From positions 1 through 34,909 of the forward strand of contig JANTHO010000024.1 in NCBI GenBank assembly GCA_024762335.1: a stretch of DNA of 34,909 bases, written 5' to 3'. This document shows, in pieces, positions 17,505 to 25,287 of the stretch. The first letter of the stretch is position 1; each line of letters begins with the position of its first letter. This stretch comes from Acidimicrobiia bacterium. Its GTDB lineage: Bacteria > Actinomycetota > Acidimicrobiia > Spongiisociales > UBA5794. Both the position numbers and the translations under genes were made by a program. The notes beneath the pieces are model-generated. The model was not told where the DNA came from, ran no database searches, and worked only from the letters and a program-made list of their open reading frames with translations.

Positions 17505-18875
17505 TCAATGCAGCGGGCGTCCGGCGGCGGCGAGCAAGGTCTCGCCGATGCCCTCGGAAATCGTGGGGTGGGCGTGGATGAAGGCGGCCGCCTCCGCCGG
17601 GAGGGCTTCCCAGCCGACGGAGTACATGAGTTCGTGGATCACTTCTCCGGCCAGGGGATCGACCACCGTCGCTCCCAGGATCGGGCCGTCCTTCTGAGCG
17701 ACGATCTTCACCACGCCACCGGTCTCTCCGTGGATGATGGCCCGTCCGACGGCACGCATGCCGTGGTTCGTGACCTCGACGTCGTAGCCCTGTTCGATGG
17801 CCTGCGCTTCCGTGAGACCGACGGATGCTGCCTCCGGATGCGTGTACACGATCATCGGTATCGCCCGGTAGTCCACCGCTGCGGTTTCACCGGTTGCGAT
17901 GTGGGTAACCGCGGCAAGCGCCTCGCTGAATCCAACGTGGGCAAGCTGGGGGGTGCCGGCGACGATGTCGCCGACCGCATAGATTCCCGGAACGGCCGTC
18001 TCCATGGTCTCGGCATCGACCGGGATGAATCCCCGTTCCGTGGAGACACCGACTTCCTCCAGGCCGACCCCTTCGGTGACGGGTGCTCGCCCGACCGCGA
18101 CGAGCACGACGTCGACATCGACGGACGTATCGCCGAACGGAACCATCACACCACCCGCTGTGATTCGTGGCGGATCGACCCGAACACCGGTTTTCACATT
18201 GATCCGCTTCTTCCGAAACGAACGGCCGACCGCTTTCGCAGCCTCGGGTTCCATTCCGGGGAGAATCTGGTCGAGCGCCTCGAGCAGGTGCACCTCGCTG
18301 CCGACGTCGGCGAGCATCGAAGCGAACTCTGCTCCGATGGCCCCGGCGCCGATGATGGCGACCCGCTCGGGTCGTTGTTCCCAGTCGAGTGCGTGTCTGC
18401 TCGTGACGATGCGTTCACCATCGATGTCGTATCCGGGGATGGATCGAGCGACGGAACCCGTCGCGATGATCGTCGCCTTCGCCGGGAGCATCGTCGTCGA
18501 TCCGTCGAGCGAGGTAACCACCGCTCCGCCCGGCACAGCGCGTCCGAACCCGGCGTACATGTCGACGTCGCGGGTCTTGAGCAGTCCGGAGAGACCGCCG
18601 ACGAGCCCATCGACGATCTTGTTCTTCCTTGCCAGCGCCGCGGACCAATCGACTTCCGGCTCCGACGATCGAACACCGAACTCCGAGGATCGCGCGACGG
18701 TTTGGAAGACCGCCGCCGTCTCGAGCCAGCTCTTGGCGGGAATGCACCCACGAACGAGGCAGGTGCCGCCGACTCGGTCCTTCTCGATGAGCGCCACCGA
18801 CAGGCCGAAGTTGAAGGCGTAGAGCGCAGCCGCGTACCCGCCGGGGCCACCCCCGATGATGACGATATCGTGCAC
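17505..18875 (-). CDS. lpd: Dihydrolipoamide dehydrogenase (E3)
   Basis: FAD enzyme that reoxidises dihydrolipoyl groups of E2 with NAD. It has 456 residues, the usual size. The FAD loop GGGPGGYAAAL is at 8-18, the redox-active disulfide is Cys39-Cys44 in GGTCLVRGCIPAK, the NAD loop is GAGAIGAEFASML, and the C-terminal catalytic pair is His436 and Glu441 in HAHPTISE. The usual Asn after the first redox Cys region (LNxGC) is Val-Arg here. The start is GTG at 18875, with GGAGG 5 bases upstream; the frame stays open for about 170 further codons, but that sequence is repeat-rich and not protein-like. It is the first gene of the lpd-E2-lipBA operon. A related mycothione or mercuric reductase is unlikely given its E2 neighbour. 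Confidence 0.94.
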   Translation of the reverse strand: MHDIVIIGGGPGGYAAALYAFNFGLSVALIEKDRVGGTCLVRGCIPAKSWLETAAVFQTVARSSEFGVRSSEPEVDWSAALARKNKIVDGLVGGLSGLLKTRDVDMYAGFGRAVPGGAVVTSLDGSTTMLPAKATIIATGSVARSIPGYDIDGERIVTSRHALDWEQRPERVAIIGAGAIGAEFASMLADVGSEVHLLEALDQILPGMEPEAAKAVGRSFRKKRINVKTGVRVDPPRITAGGVMVPFGDTSVDVDVVLVAVGRAPVTEGVGLEEVGVSTERGFIPVDAETMETAVPGIYAVGDIVAGTPQLAHVGFSEALAAVTHIATGETAAVDYRAIPMIVYTHPEAASVGLTEAQAIEQGYDVEVTNHGMRAVGRAIIHGETGGVVKIVAQKDGPILGATVVDPLAGEVIHELMYSVGWEALPAEAAAFIHAHPTISEGIGETLLAAAGRPLH

Positions 18876-18975
18876 AGATCCCTCCAACCGAGACGGGTAC
18901 GAGACTAGCGGGGCCGGGTTCGCTGTCCCAGCGCTCCCCGTCGCCTCTCTCCGGGGGACATGACCGGTGGACCGG

Positions 18976-19070
18976 CTCCCATTCTCCCCCACGCCGAACC
19001 TGAATCCACGGTCTATCTGAGCCACAGAACCAATTCCCATTCTCCCCCACCGCCGAGCCTGAATCCGCGG
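18976..19070 (+). repeat. Two direct copies of a degenerate 37-bp repeat
   Basis: 18976-19011 and 19034-19070 share CCCATTCTCCCCCAC, then a GCCGARCCTGAATCC core. A third, diverged copy lies inverted at 19412-19449 and shares GCCTGAATC and CGGACTCTCG with the second. Copies begin 58 bases apart. Confidence 0.65.
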
Positions 19071-19171
19071 ACTCTCGTCGTTGTCTCGGACGAATCCGTT
19101 GGTGCATCTGCAGTTTCGCGGAGAACCATCTTCACGAACAAGGTGAGGGCGTGAACAGCGCCTTCGCGCAC

Positions 19172-19220
19172 TCTCCCCCGGCCCGCAGGGCCGGGGGAGA
19201 TGCCCGGAGGGCAGAGGGGG
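19172..19220 (-). repeat. Dispersed hairpin repeat, copy 2
   Basis: Positions 19193-19220 equal the reverse complement of 94-121 over 28 bases. The adjoining hairpin is TCTCCCCCGGCCC (19172-19184), loop GCA, GGGCCGGGGGAGA (19188-19200), a 13-bp perfect stem. The inner stem differs from copy 1 but remains fully paired. Confidence 0.75.
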
Positions 19221-19411
19221 ATGCGTGGAGCCCACGGAACGCAAGGGTGGAGTGATCCCGCTACCGAAAGCCCGTGTGCGTCCGTGGAACCGCGCCCGAG
19301 GCTGATCTCGGGATGGAACCTCCCCCCTGCATTCGAGCAGAGCTCGAACGCGTCCCCCCATCGCTTCGCTCTGAGGGGACATGAACTGGGGGTCGAGCGC
19401 CCTTGCTCTCG

Positions 19412-19449
19412 AGAGTCCGTAGATTCAGGCTGCGTGGTGGAGACGAAGA
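19412..19449 (-). repeat. Inverted third copy of the 37-bp repeat
   Basis: Read on the minus strand, it carries GCCTGAATCTACGGACTCTC, matching the 3' half of the copy at 19034-19070 and its flank at all but two positions. The 5' half is more diverged. Confidence 0.5.
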
Positions 19450-19458
19450 ACCGATCGG

Positions 19459-20316
19459 CTAGCGGCGAGCTATGGCCGACGACTTCAGGAGCCTCTCGGC
19501 ATTCTCGAGAAGCACACGCCGGCGGAGCGCTGGGTCGATCCCCTCGCCCGACCAACCATCGAGGGCATCGTCGAGCGAGGCGAAACACCAGTCGCTTCCG
19601 AACAGGCAGCGATCGAAGTCGAGTCCGGCGAGCACGTCCAGTTCCGCAACGCACCCCTCGCTCGTCGCCCCGACGAGGTTCAGCCACACATTCGGTTTGT
19701 GCGCGGCCACGGCGACGGCCTCATCACGCCACAGTCGACCGAGATGAGCGATGACGATCTTCAGATCCGGGAAGGCTGCCGCAATCGCATCAACGGCGAT
19801 CGGGTTCCCGTATGTGAGGCGCAGCCCGGTGCCCCCCGACATGCCTGCGCCGAGTCGGGAGTAGCCGGTATGCAGCAGACAGATGAGGCCGTGTTCTTCT
19901 GCGGCCTCAAAGACCGAGAACGCCTGCCGAGAGGAGGGATCGAACCCCTGGCCGATGGGATGGAACGCAAGGCCTGGGAGTCCGAGCCTTGCCGCGGCAT
20001 GAACGCCTGCAACGGCTCGCGCTCCCCGGGCCGGGTCGATAGATCCGAACCCGATGAAGACATCCGGGTGGGCTGCCACCATCGCGGCGACGTCCTCGGA
20101 TGAGAACGGCCGTTGTCTGGTCACGGTCTCGGCATCCCAGCCGAGGATGACGGCTCTGCCGCTTCTCTCCCGGTACCGGTCGGCGATTTCGTCGACCGTC
20201 AGAATGTCGCTCTCCACACCGCTTCGCCCTCTGAGGCCCTCGAGGTATGGGGCAATCGGGCCATCGACCAGTTCGGCGACCGGCGGATGCACGTGGAAAT
20301 CGATGAAGTCCGTCAA
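19459..20316 (-). CDS. Amidohydrolase-family (PF04909-type) metal-dependent hydrolase
   Basis: A 285-residue TIM-barrel hydrolase or decarboxylase. It starts with the metal-binding FHVHPP (His8, His10) and shows the later ligands expected for the amidohydrolase-2 group: His in LLHTGYS, His in IAHLG and Asp in FGSDW. Such proteins include decarboxylases of aromatic acids and lactone hydrolases; the sequence does not choose between them. Its ATG overlaps the stop of the 67-residue gene upstream by 4 bases (ATGA), so the two are translationally coupled and probably work together. Downstream lies the repeat-rich gene-free region. Confidence 0.85.
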   Translation of the reverse strand: MTDFIDFHVHPPVAELVDGPIAPYLEGLRGRSGVESDILTVDEIADRYRERSGRAVILGWDAETVTRQRPFSSEDVAAMVAAHPDVFIGFGSIDPARGARAVAGVHAAARLGLPGLAFHPIGQGFDPSSRQAFSVFEAAEEHGLICLLHTGYSRLGAGMSGGTGLRLTYGNPIAVDAIAAAFPDLKIVIAHLGRLWRDEAVAVAAHKPNVWLNLVGATSEGCVAELDVLAGLDFDRCLFGSDWCFASLDDALDGWSGEGIDPALRRRVLLENAERLLKSSAIARR

Positions 20317-20516
20317 GATGGACGGAATCCCCGGTTCCGCGCCTCTTCAACCGTATCGGGTCCGAACGATTGAAGCATCTTGTTCCCAAGAAGATCCTCG
20401 TTCTTCACCCGGCCGTCGAGGACGGCGAATTGCGCGGCATCGTCACAGTCGTACACCCGCATATCATCCCGGGTGCCGACGAACCGATTGTTCTCGAATC
20501 TGCGAAGACGGCTCAT
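20313..20516 (-). CDS. Small conserved protein coupled to the amidohydrolase
   Basis: A 67-residue soluble protein containing RFVGTRDDMRVYDCDD, with acidic and basic residues spread throughout. It has no signal peptide, membrane segment or recognised domain; I do not know its function. It is taken as real because its stop overlaps the amidohydrolase ATG by 4 bases, its composition is protein-like, and TAACGT lies 6 bases before its ATG in the same leaderless arrangement seen at other genes. It could be a partner or regulator of the amidohydrolase. Confidence 0.7.
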   Translation of the reverse strand: MSRLRRFENNRFVGTRDDMRVYDCDDAAQFAVLDGRVKNEDLLGNKMLQSFGPDTVEEARNRGFRPS

Positions 20517-20522
20517 ACTGAG

Positions 20523-20528
20523 ACGTTA
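20523..20528 (-). promoter_or_regulatory. Candidate -10 box for the 67-residue protein gene
   Basis: Minus-strand TAACGT, then CTCAGT, then the ATG at 20516. No ribosome-binding site is present. Confidence 0.45.
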
Positions 20529-20534
20529 GTCCGC

Positions 20535-20975
20535 TCAGGGATGGGTGATCTGCACGGTGATCGATGACAGCCCGTTCCCCGCCGCCTTGACGCCGACGAC
20601 GCCATCGGCGTCACCCCCGATGAAGACCAACTCCCAGTTGATCTCCGATCCGCCCCTGCTCGTGATCTCGTAGCCGGACGCCGGCAGGTTCTGCTCGTAG
20701 TACTTGACCGACGCATCGAACGTCGCCGGGACGTTCAATACCATCTCGGTTATTCCCCGATTGGTATCGATCAACGTTGCCCCTACGACCGCTTCATCCG
20801 GGACGGGGAACGACTCGGGTACCGTCGCGGGAACCGAACCACGACCGAATATCACTCCCGAGCCGTCGGCCGACGTGACCTCGGTGGTGGAGGAGTCGCC
20901 ACCTGTCGCGCTGCATCCGGCAGCGAACAGCGATACGACGATCAGGGCGATGGCCGTGAGCTTGATCTTCTTCAT
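20535..20975 (-). CDS. Lipoprotein of unknown function
   Basis: A 146-residue exported protein. The signal peptide MKKIKLTAIALIVVSLFAAG ends in a lipobox LFAAGC, so Cys21 would be lipidated and the protein held on the outer face of the membrane. After a Ser/Thr-rich spacer, the rest (about 45-146) contains VPESFPVPDEAVV, YYEQNLPASGYEI and a beta-rich C-terminus, a pattern I have seen in uncharacterised small lipoproteins. No enzymatic motif is visible. TATCAT lies 7 bases before the ATG, and no ribosome-binding site is present. It is divergent from dsbB. Confidence 0.82.
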   Translation of the reverse strand: MKKIKLTAIALIVVSLFAAGCSATGGDSSTTEVTSADGSGVIFGRGSVPATVPESFPVPDEAVVGATLIDTNRGITEMVLNVPATFDASVKYYEQNLPASGYEITSRGGSEINWELVFIGGDADGVVGVKAAGNGLSSITVQITHP

Positions 20976-20982
20976 GACACGG

Positions 20983-20988
20983 ATGATA
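20983..20988 (-). promoter_or_regulatory. Candidate -10 box for the lipoprotein gene
   Basis: Minus-strand TATCAT, then CCGTGTC, then the ATG at 20975. It is close to the TATAAT consensus and would give a leaderless message. Confidence 0.5.
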
Positions 20989-21063
20989 TGGACCGGGTCG
21001 AGTTAGGCATCGGCCGAGCGTCGGGGCTGGAAAAAACAGCCTCCTCAGGGTTGAAGGCACTGG

Positions 21064-21069
21064 TACATT
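21064..21069 (+). promoter_or_regulatory. Candidate -10 box for the DsbB-like gene
   Basis: TACATT, then TCGCGCC, then the ATG at 21077. No ribosome-binding site is present. The divergent spacer (20976-21076) also has a small hairpin, GGCTG with CAGCC around an A-run near 21025-21041. Confidence 0.45.
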
Positions 21070-21076
21070 TCGCGCC

Positions 21077-21625
21077 ATGGATTTCCTCACTGTTCGGCTG
21101 TTCTTCGCGCTCTTGGCGCTCGCTGCCAATGCCGCGACGCTCGGGATCATCGTGGTCGGGGTCGCCGGCCGGGCCGGCAGGTCGAAGGGATCGGACAGGC
21201 CCGGCGTGTTCGTCGCACTGCGGGGAGCCGAACTGTGGCTCGCGTTCGGAGTGGCGACGACCGCCACCTTCGGGAGCCTGTATCTCTCCGAGATCGTTCA
21301 TCTGATTCCGTGCACGTACTGTTGGTACCAGCGAATCGCCATGTACCCGCTCGTGATCATTCTCGGAATCGCCGCGTGGAGGAAGGACCACGGCATCCGC
21401 GTCTATGCGGCAACGCTCGCGACCATCGGGGCCGTCATCGCCGGTTACCACCGGCTCATCCAGGCCTTCCCCGACCTCGGTGGCAGCGCCTGCTCGTCCG
21501 GAGTTCCCTGCACCGCCGCCTACTTCACGCTGTTCGGGTTCGTCACGATCCCGTACATGGCGCTCAGCGCCTTCGCGCTGATCCTCGCACTCCTGTACGT
21601 CGATCGTGCGAATAGCGCTGCATAG
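21077..21625 (+). CDS. DsbB/BdbC-like disulfide bond formation membrane protein
   Basis: Reoxidises an extracytoplasmic thiol oxidase and passes electrons to quinone. The 182-residue protein has about five hydrophobic segments (8-31, 52-78, 88-101, 108-125, 147-174). The redox cysteines are Cys79 and Cys82 in CTYCWYQR, the family hallmark, and Cys139 and Cys145 in the external loop CSSGVPC. The first helix is additional to the four-helix DsbB core. The next gene encodes a CPHC thioredoxin-like protein, the expected partner. No ribosome-binding site; TACATT sits 7 bases before the ATG. Confidence 0.92.
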   Translation: MDFLTVRLFFALLALAANAATLGIIVVGVAGRAGRSKGSDRPGVFVALRGAELWLAFGVATTATFGSLYLSEIVHLIPCTYCWYQRIAMYPLVIILGIAAWRKDHGIRVYAATLATIGAVIAGYHRLIQAFPDLGGSACSSGVPCTAAYFTLFGFVTIPYMALSAFALILALLYVDRANSAA

Positions 21626-21658
21626 CGGCCATCATTGCCCGACCCGAAGAGGAGATCC

Positions 21659-22288
21659 ATGTCCACCCCAACGCAGAAATCGGCCCAGAAGAAGGCCAAG
21701 TCGATACCGATCGTCGGAATCGTCTTCGCCGTTGTAGCGGTCCTCGCCGTCGTCGCCGTTGTCTTCACCGGCAACACCGAACCCGGGAGTGAGTACGGGT
21801 CGCCGCAGGTCGAGGGCCAGTTGAGCCAGATGCCCGCCAACGCCTCTGTCGACACGTCTGCGAACGGTGAAACTGCTCCCACCGTCGTCGGCGCCGACTT
21901 CGACGGCAACGAGGTTCGCATCGAGAACGACGGTACGCCCAAAGCGATCGTCTTCCTCGCCCACTGGTGCCCCCATTGTCAGGCGGAAGTCCCCGAGGTC
22001 CAGGCGTGGCTCGACTCGGGCGGCGGTGTGCCCGGCACCGAGCTCTACTCGGTTGCAACGGCGTTCAACTCGTCGCGGGACAACTATCCGGCATCTGCCT
22101 GGCTCGAGCGGGAAGGTTGGACGGTCCCGGTCGTTGTCGACGATGCCACCAGCAGCGTTTACACCGCCCACGGATCAGGTGGCTTCCCCTTCTGGGTGTT
22201 CGTGAACAGCGACGGGACGGTCGCCGCTCGAGCCGCCGGACGCCTCGGCATCGATCAGCTCGAACAGTTCCTCAACGGACTCTCGTAG
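21659..22288 (+). CDS. Membrane-anchored thioredoxin-like thiol-disulfide oxidoreductase
   Basis: A 209-residue protein with one N-terminal membrane helix (about 16-38) and an external thioredoxin-fold domain. The active site is CPHC (Cys104-Cys107), the DsbA-type dipeptide that favours oxidation, and the cis-proline loop is GFPFW. The overall sequence (APTVVGADFDGNEV, VFLAHWCPHCQAEVPEV) is TlpA/redoxin-like. With the DsbB-like protein 33 bases upstream it forms a probable pair for making disulfides in exported proteins. The start is ATG 21659 with GAGGAG just upstream; an in-frame TTG at 21635 is less likely. Confidence 0.9.
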   Translation: MSTPTQKSAQKKAKSIPIVGIVFAVVAVLAVVAVVFTGNTEPGSEYGSPQVEGQLSQMPANASVDTSANGETAPTVVGADFDGNEVRIENDGTPKAIVFLAHWCPHCQAEVPEVQAWLDSGGGVPGTELYSVATAFNSSRDNYPASAWLEREGWTVPVVVDDATSSVYTAHGSGGFPFWVFVNSDGTVAARAAGRLGIDQLEQFLNGLS

Positions 22289-22296
22289 GAGCGCTC

Positions 22297-23226
22297 ATGG
22301 AACTCGGATTGATGGTCGAGCCGCAGATCGGCGGCACCTACGATCGGCTTCGCGAGCTTGCACAGTGGGCGGAGGATCAGGGTCTCGACGCATTCGCCCG
22401 GTCCGACCACTACCTCGACCACGAGAGATCCGCACCGGCAACCGACGCGCTGACGACCTTCGGCGGCCTGTCCGAGGCCACGACGTCGATCCAACTCGTC
22501 GTCCTCGTGACGCCGCTCACGTTCCGGCATCCCGCCGTGATCGCTAAGACCGCCGCCACCCTCGACGAGATGTCCAATGGGCGGTTCGCCCTCGGCATCG
22601 GAACCGGTTGGATGCAGGGAGAGCACGATGCCCTCGGGATTGAACTTCCACCCCTCGGCGAGCGGTTCGATCGCTTCGGCGAAGCCCTTGCCTACGTCCG
22701 GGCCGCGTTCGATGGGGGGACGGGATTCTCCGGGAGCCACTATCACCTGGATCCGATCGAAGTGCTTCCCCGGCCACGTCACGTTCCGATCATCGTCGGC
22801 GGGAGCGGTATGAAGAAGACCCCCACCCTGGCGGGACGCTACGCCAACGAGTACAACATGTTCGTCACCGACCGTGACACGCTCGAGCAACGCCTGGAGG
22901 TGATGCGAGAAGCGGCATCCGGACACGGCAGGGACCCCGACGATGTGCTGGTCAGCTTCGCCGGCCCTGCGGTCGTCGCCCCGACGAGTGAGGCATACGA
23001 GGCGACGCTCACCGAGCGAGGGGCACGACGGGACATGAGCGCCGCCGAATATGAGGCTTTCCTCGCAGAACGGAATGTCCCCCGAGGTACACCCGACGAG
23101 GCTGCTGCGATCGTCGCCGATCTCACGTCGATGGGGGTCGGCCGGTTCTATCTGCAGCTCTTCACAGCACTCGACGAGGTCGACACGACCGAAATTGGAG
23201 CCGTATTCACGGCACTACGCGGATAG
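22297..23226 (+). CDS. Luciferase-like oxidoreductase, probably F420-dependent
   Basis: A 309-residue TIM-barrel protein of the luciferase-like monooxygenase superfamily. Segments typical of the F420-dependent group are ELGLMVEPQIGGTYDRL, the FARSDHYLDH turn after strand 2, VTPLTFRHPAVIAKTAATLD, GRFALGIGTGWMQGEHDALG and VPIIVGGSGMKKTPTLAGRYA. The cofactor (F420 or FMN) and substrate cannot be set from sequence, although an actinobacterial setting favours F420. The ATG at 22297 has AGGAG 5 bases upstream; the site overlaps the stop of the previous gene (TAG at 22286), so the gene is cotranscribed with the thioredoxin-like gene. The reading frame extends further upstream, but only as out-of-frame reading of the preceding gene. 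Confidence 0.9.
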   Translation: MELGLMVEPQIGGTYDRLRELAQWAEDQGLDAFARSDHYLDHERSAPATDALTTFGGLSEATTSIQLVVLVTPLTFRHPAVIAKTAATLDEMSNGRFALGIGTGWMQGEHDALGIELPPLGERFDRFGEALAYVRAAFDGGTGFSGSHYHLDPIEVLPRPRHVPIIVGGSGMKKTPTLAGRYANEYNMFVTDRDTLEQRLEVMREAASGHGRDPDDVLVSFAGPAVVAPTSEAYEATLTERGARRDMSAAEYEAFLAERNVPRGTPDEAAAIVADLTSMGVGRFYLQLFTALDEVDTTEIGAVFTALRG

Positions 23227-23260
23227 GGGAAACCCTGGTGGATATGGTCCCGGATCAACC

Positions 23261-23266
23261 TAGGCT
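23261..23266 (+). promoter_or_regulatory. Candidate -10 box for sufC
   Basis: TAGGCT, then CGGGGT, then the ATG at 23273. There is no ribosome-binding site at a usual distance. Confidence 0.4.
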
Positions 23267-23272
23267 CGGGGT

Positions 23273-24025
23273 ATGACACCGCTGCTCACCATCGACGATC
23301 TCCACGCTTCTGCCGACGGCATTGACATCCTCAAGGGCGTCAACCTCACGGTTAATCCCGGAGAGACCCATGCGATCATGGGTCCGAACGGATCCGGCAA
23401 GTCAACGCTTGCCAACGTGTTGTTCGGCCACCCGACCTACACCGTGACACGCGGAACGGTCCGCTACCACGGCGAGGACATCACCGACGCCACGCCCGAC
23501 GAACGCGGTCGCGCCGGAATGTTCCTCGGATTCCAGTATCCCGAGGAAATCCCGGGCGTCTCGATCATTAACTTCCTCCGGACCGCCCTGTCGAACCGGA
23601 CCGGGATCGACTACACGGTCCTCGAATTGCGTCTCAAGGTCGTCGAGGCGATGCAGAGCCTCGACATGGATCCGGCGTTCGCCGATCGCTACCTCAACGA
23701 AGGCTTCTCCGGGGGTGAGCGCAAGCGCAATGAAGTGTTGCAGATGGCCGTGCTGGAACCGGACCTTGCGGTGCTCGACGAGACCGACTCAGGCCTCGAC
23801 ATCGATGCCCTGAAGATCGTCGCCGAGGGCGTGACGCGGCTCCAGACCCCGGAGCGCGGATTCGTCGTCATCACGCATTACCAGCGAATGCTCGACTACA
23901 TCACCCCCGACTTCGTGCATGTGTTCCTCGATGGGCGCATCATCGAGTCCGGTGGCCCGGATCTGGCAGACCGGATCGAAGAGACCGGATACGATCACTA
24001 CCGGACGGGAAACGTCGCCACTTGA
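23273..24025 (+). CDS. sufC: SufC, Fe-S cluster assembly ATPase
   Basis: ATPase of the SufBCD scaffold on which Fe-S clusters are built. The 250-residue protein shows Walker A GPNGSGKST (37-45), the SufC-type signature FSGGERKRNEVLQM, Walker B LAVLDETDSGLD and the H-loop ITHYQRML. The FQYPEEIPGVS segment is characteristic of SufC. Its usual partners SufB and SufD are not encoded upstream or elsewhere in the window, whereas sufS and sufU follow directly. The sufS TTG start overlaps its stop. Confidence 0.95.
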   Translation: MTPLLTIDDLHASADGIDILKGVNLTVNPGETHAIMGPNGSGKSTLANVLFGHPTYTVTRGTVRYHGEDITDATPDERGRAGMFLGFQYPEEIPGVSIINFLRTALSNRTGIDYTVLELRLKVVEAMQSLDMDPAFADRYLNEGFSGGERKRNEVLQMAVLEPDLAVLDETDSGLDIDALKIVAEGVTRLQTPERGFVVITHYQRMLDYITPDFVHVFLDGRIIESGGPDLADRIEETGYDHYRTGNVAT

Positions 24026-25254
24026 CCGATCTCCGGCACCTCCGCTCGGACTTCCCGATCCTCGGACGGGAGATGAACGGTCGCCCCCTCGCCTACCTCG
24101 ACTCGGCGGCCACGACCCAGAAACCCATCCAGGTGCTCGACGCCGTCGATGACTTCTACCGCACGAAGAATGCGAACGTCCACCGTGGCGCCTACGCCCT
24201 GTCGTCGGAAGCCACCGACGCCTTCGAAGGTGCCCGGGCCAAGGTCGCATCGTTCATCAATGCCGGTGGACCAAACGAAATCGTGTTCTCCCGCGGAGCG
24301 ACAACCTCACTGAACCACATCGCCTATGGATGGGGTCTCAACCGTCTGTCGGAGGGCGATCGCGTGGTGCTGACGATCATGGAGCATCACGCCAACGTGG
24401 TTCCGTGGCAGCTCGTCGCGCGACACACGGGCATCGAGCTTGTCTACCTCACGCTCGACGATCACTACGAGGTCGACATCTCCGGACTCAGCGACCTGCT
24501 CGACGAGCGGGTCAAGGTCGTCGCCTTTTCCGGGATGTCGAACGTAACCGGAACTCTCGGGCCGGTCCGGGCGCTCGTCGATGCGGCCCGCTCGGTCGGA
24601 GCCCTCGTCGTCGTCGACGGAGCGCAGCTCGTGCCCCATGCACCGACGGATGTGCAGGATCTCGACGCCGACTTCCTCGTATTCTCCGGCCACAAGATGC
24701 TGGGTCCGACGGGGATCGGAGCTATGTGGGGTAAACCCGAGCGGCTCGAAGAGATGGAGCCGGCCGAGGGCGGCGGTGAGATGATCGCCGACGTCGGGCT
24801 CTACGAGTCTCGATGGGCGCCCGTACCGCACAAGTTCGAGGCGGGCACGCCTCCGATCGCTCAGGCGGTCGGTCTGGGGGCTGCCGTCGACTATCTCGAG
24901 GCAGTCGGGATGGAGCGGGTCAGGGATCATGAACACGAGATCACCGGCTACGCCTTGAAGCGACTCGCCGACGTGCCGGATCTCACGGTCTACGGGCCCG
25001 GCGACCCGGAGCGACGCGGCGGCGCCGTGAGCTTCTCCCTCGCCGACATCCATGCGCACGACATCGCCACCGTCCTCGACGAGCACGGGATCGCCGTCCG
25101 GGCAGGCCACCACTGCGCGAAGCCGCTCCTGCGTCACCTTCACGTCCCGGCGACCGCTCGGGCATCCTTCTACCTCTACAACACGCTCGACGAGGTCGAT
25201 CGTCTCGTTGATGGACTACTCGATGCACGGCGGGTTTTCGGTCTCAACGCCTGA
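24022..25254 (+). CDS. sufS: SufS cysteine desulfurase
   Basis: PLP enzyme that takes sulfur from cysteine, leaving alanine and a persulfide for cluster assembly. The 410-residue protein has PLP-binding Lys225 in FSGHKMLGPTG, the catalytic His region VLTIMEHHANVVPWQ, and the persulfide Cys365 in RAGHHCAKPL. The short C-terminal RASFYLYNT pattern is that of group II (SufS) enzymes. It starts at TTG 24022, overlapping the sufC stop as TTGA; no ATG gives a full-length N-terminus. SufU, its sulfur acceptor, follows 33 bases downstream. Confidence 0.95.
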   Translation: MTDLRHLRSDFPILGREMNGRPLAYLDSAATTQKPIQVLDAVDDFYRTKNANVHRGAYALSSEATDAFEGARAKVASFINAGGPNEIVFSRGATTSLNHIAYGWGLNRLSEGDRVVLTIMEHHANVVPWQLVARHTGIELVYLTLDDHYEVDISGLSDLLDERVKVVAFSGMSNVTGTLGPVRALVDAARSVGALVVVDGAQLVPHAPTDVQDLDADFLVFSGHKMLGPTGIGAMWGKPERLEEMEPAEGGGEMIADVGLYESRWAPVPHKFEAGTPPIAQAVGLGAAVDYLEAVGMERVRDHEHEITGYALKRLADVPDLTVYGPGDPERRGGAVSFSLADIHAHDIATVLDEHGIAVRAGHHCAKPLLRHLHVPATARASFYLYNTLDEVDRLVDGLLDARRVFGLNA

Positions 25255-25287
25255 AAAGGGAAGCGGGAACGGTATCGTTTCCCCATC

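Larger units (their letters stand above)
18876..19458. other. Gene-free region rich in short repeats
   Basis: Between lpd and the amidohydrolase gene. I find no convincing coding sequence, tRNA or mobile-element gene here. It contains degenerate repeats of about 37 bases (18976-19011, 19034-19070, inverted at 19412-19449), the second copy of the 28-base hairpin repeat (19172-19220), and a short direct repeat GGGGACATGA (around 18954 and 19376). It presumably also holds the lpd promoter. Confidence 0.6.

Noticed and set aside
16971-18908. 645-codon open frame antisense to E2 and lpd
   Set aside because: Shadow of two well-supported genes, with low-complexity translation.
18876-19382. N-terminal extension of dihydrolipoamide dehydrogenase by about 170 codons
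   Set aside because: The frame is open, but the translation covers repeat sequence, is rich in Arg, Pro and Gly and unlike any domain. The GTG at 18875 has a good GGAGG and gives the normal protein length.
21967-22296. N-terminal extension of the luciferase-like protein
   Set aside because: Overlaps the thioredoxin-like gene out of frame; the ATG at 22297 has AGGAG and starts the conserved domain.
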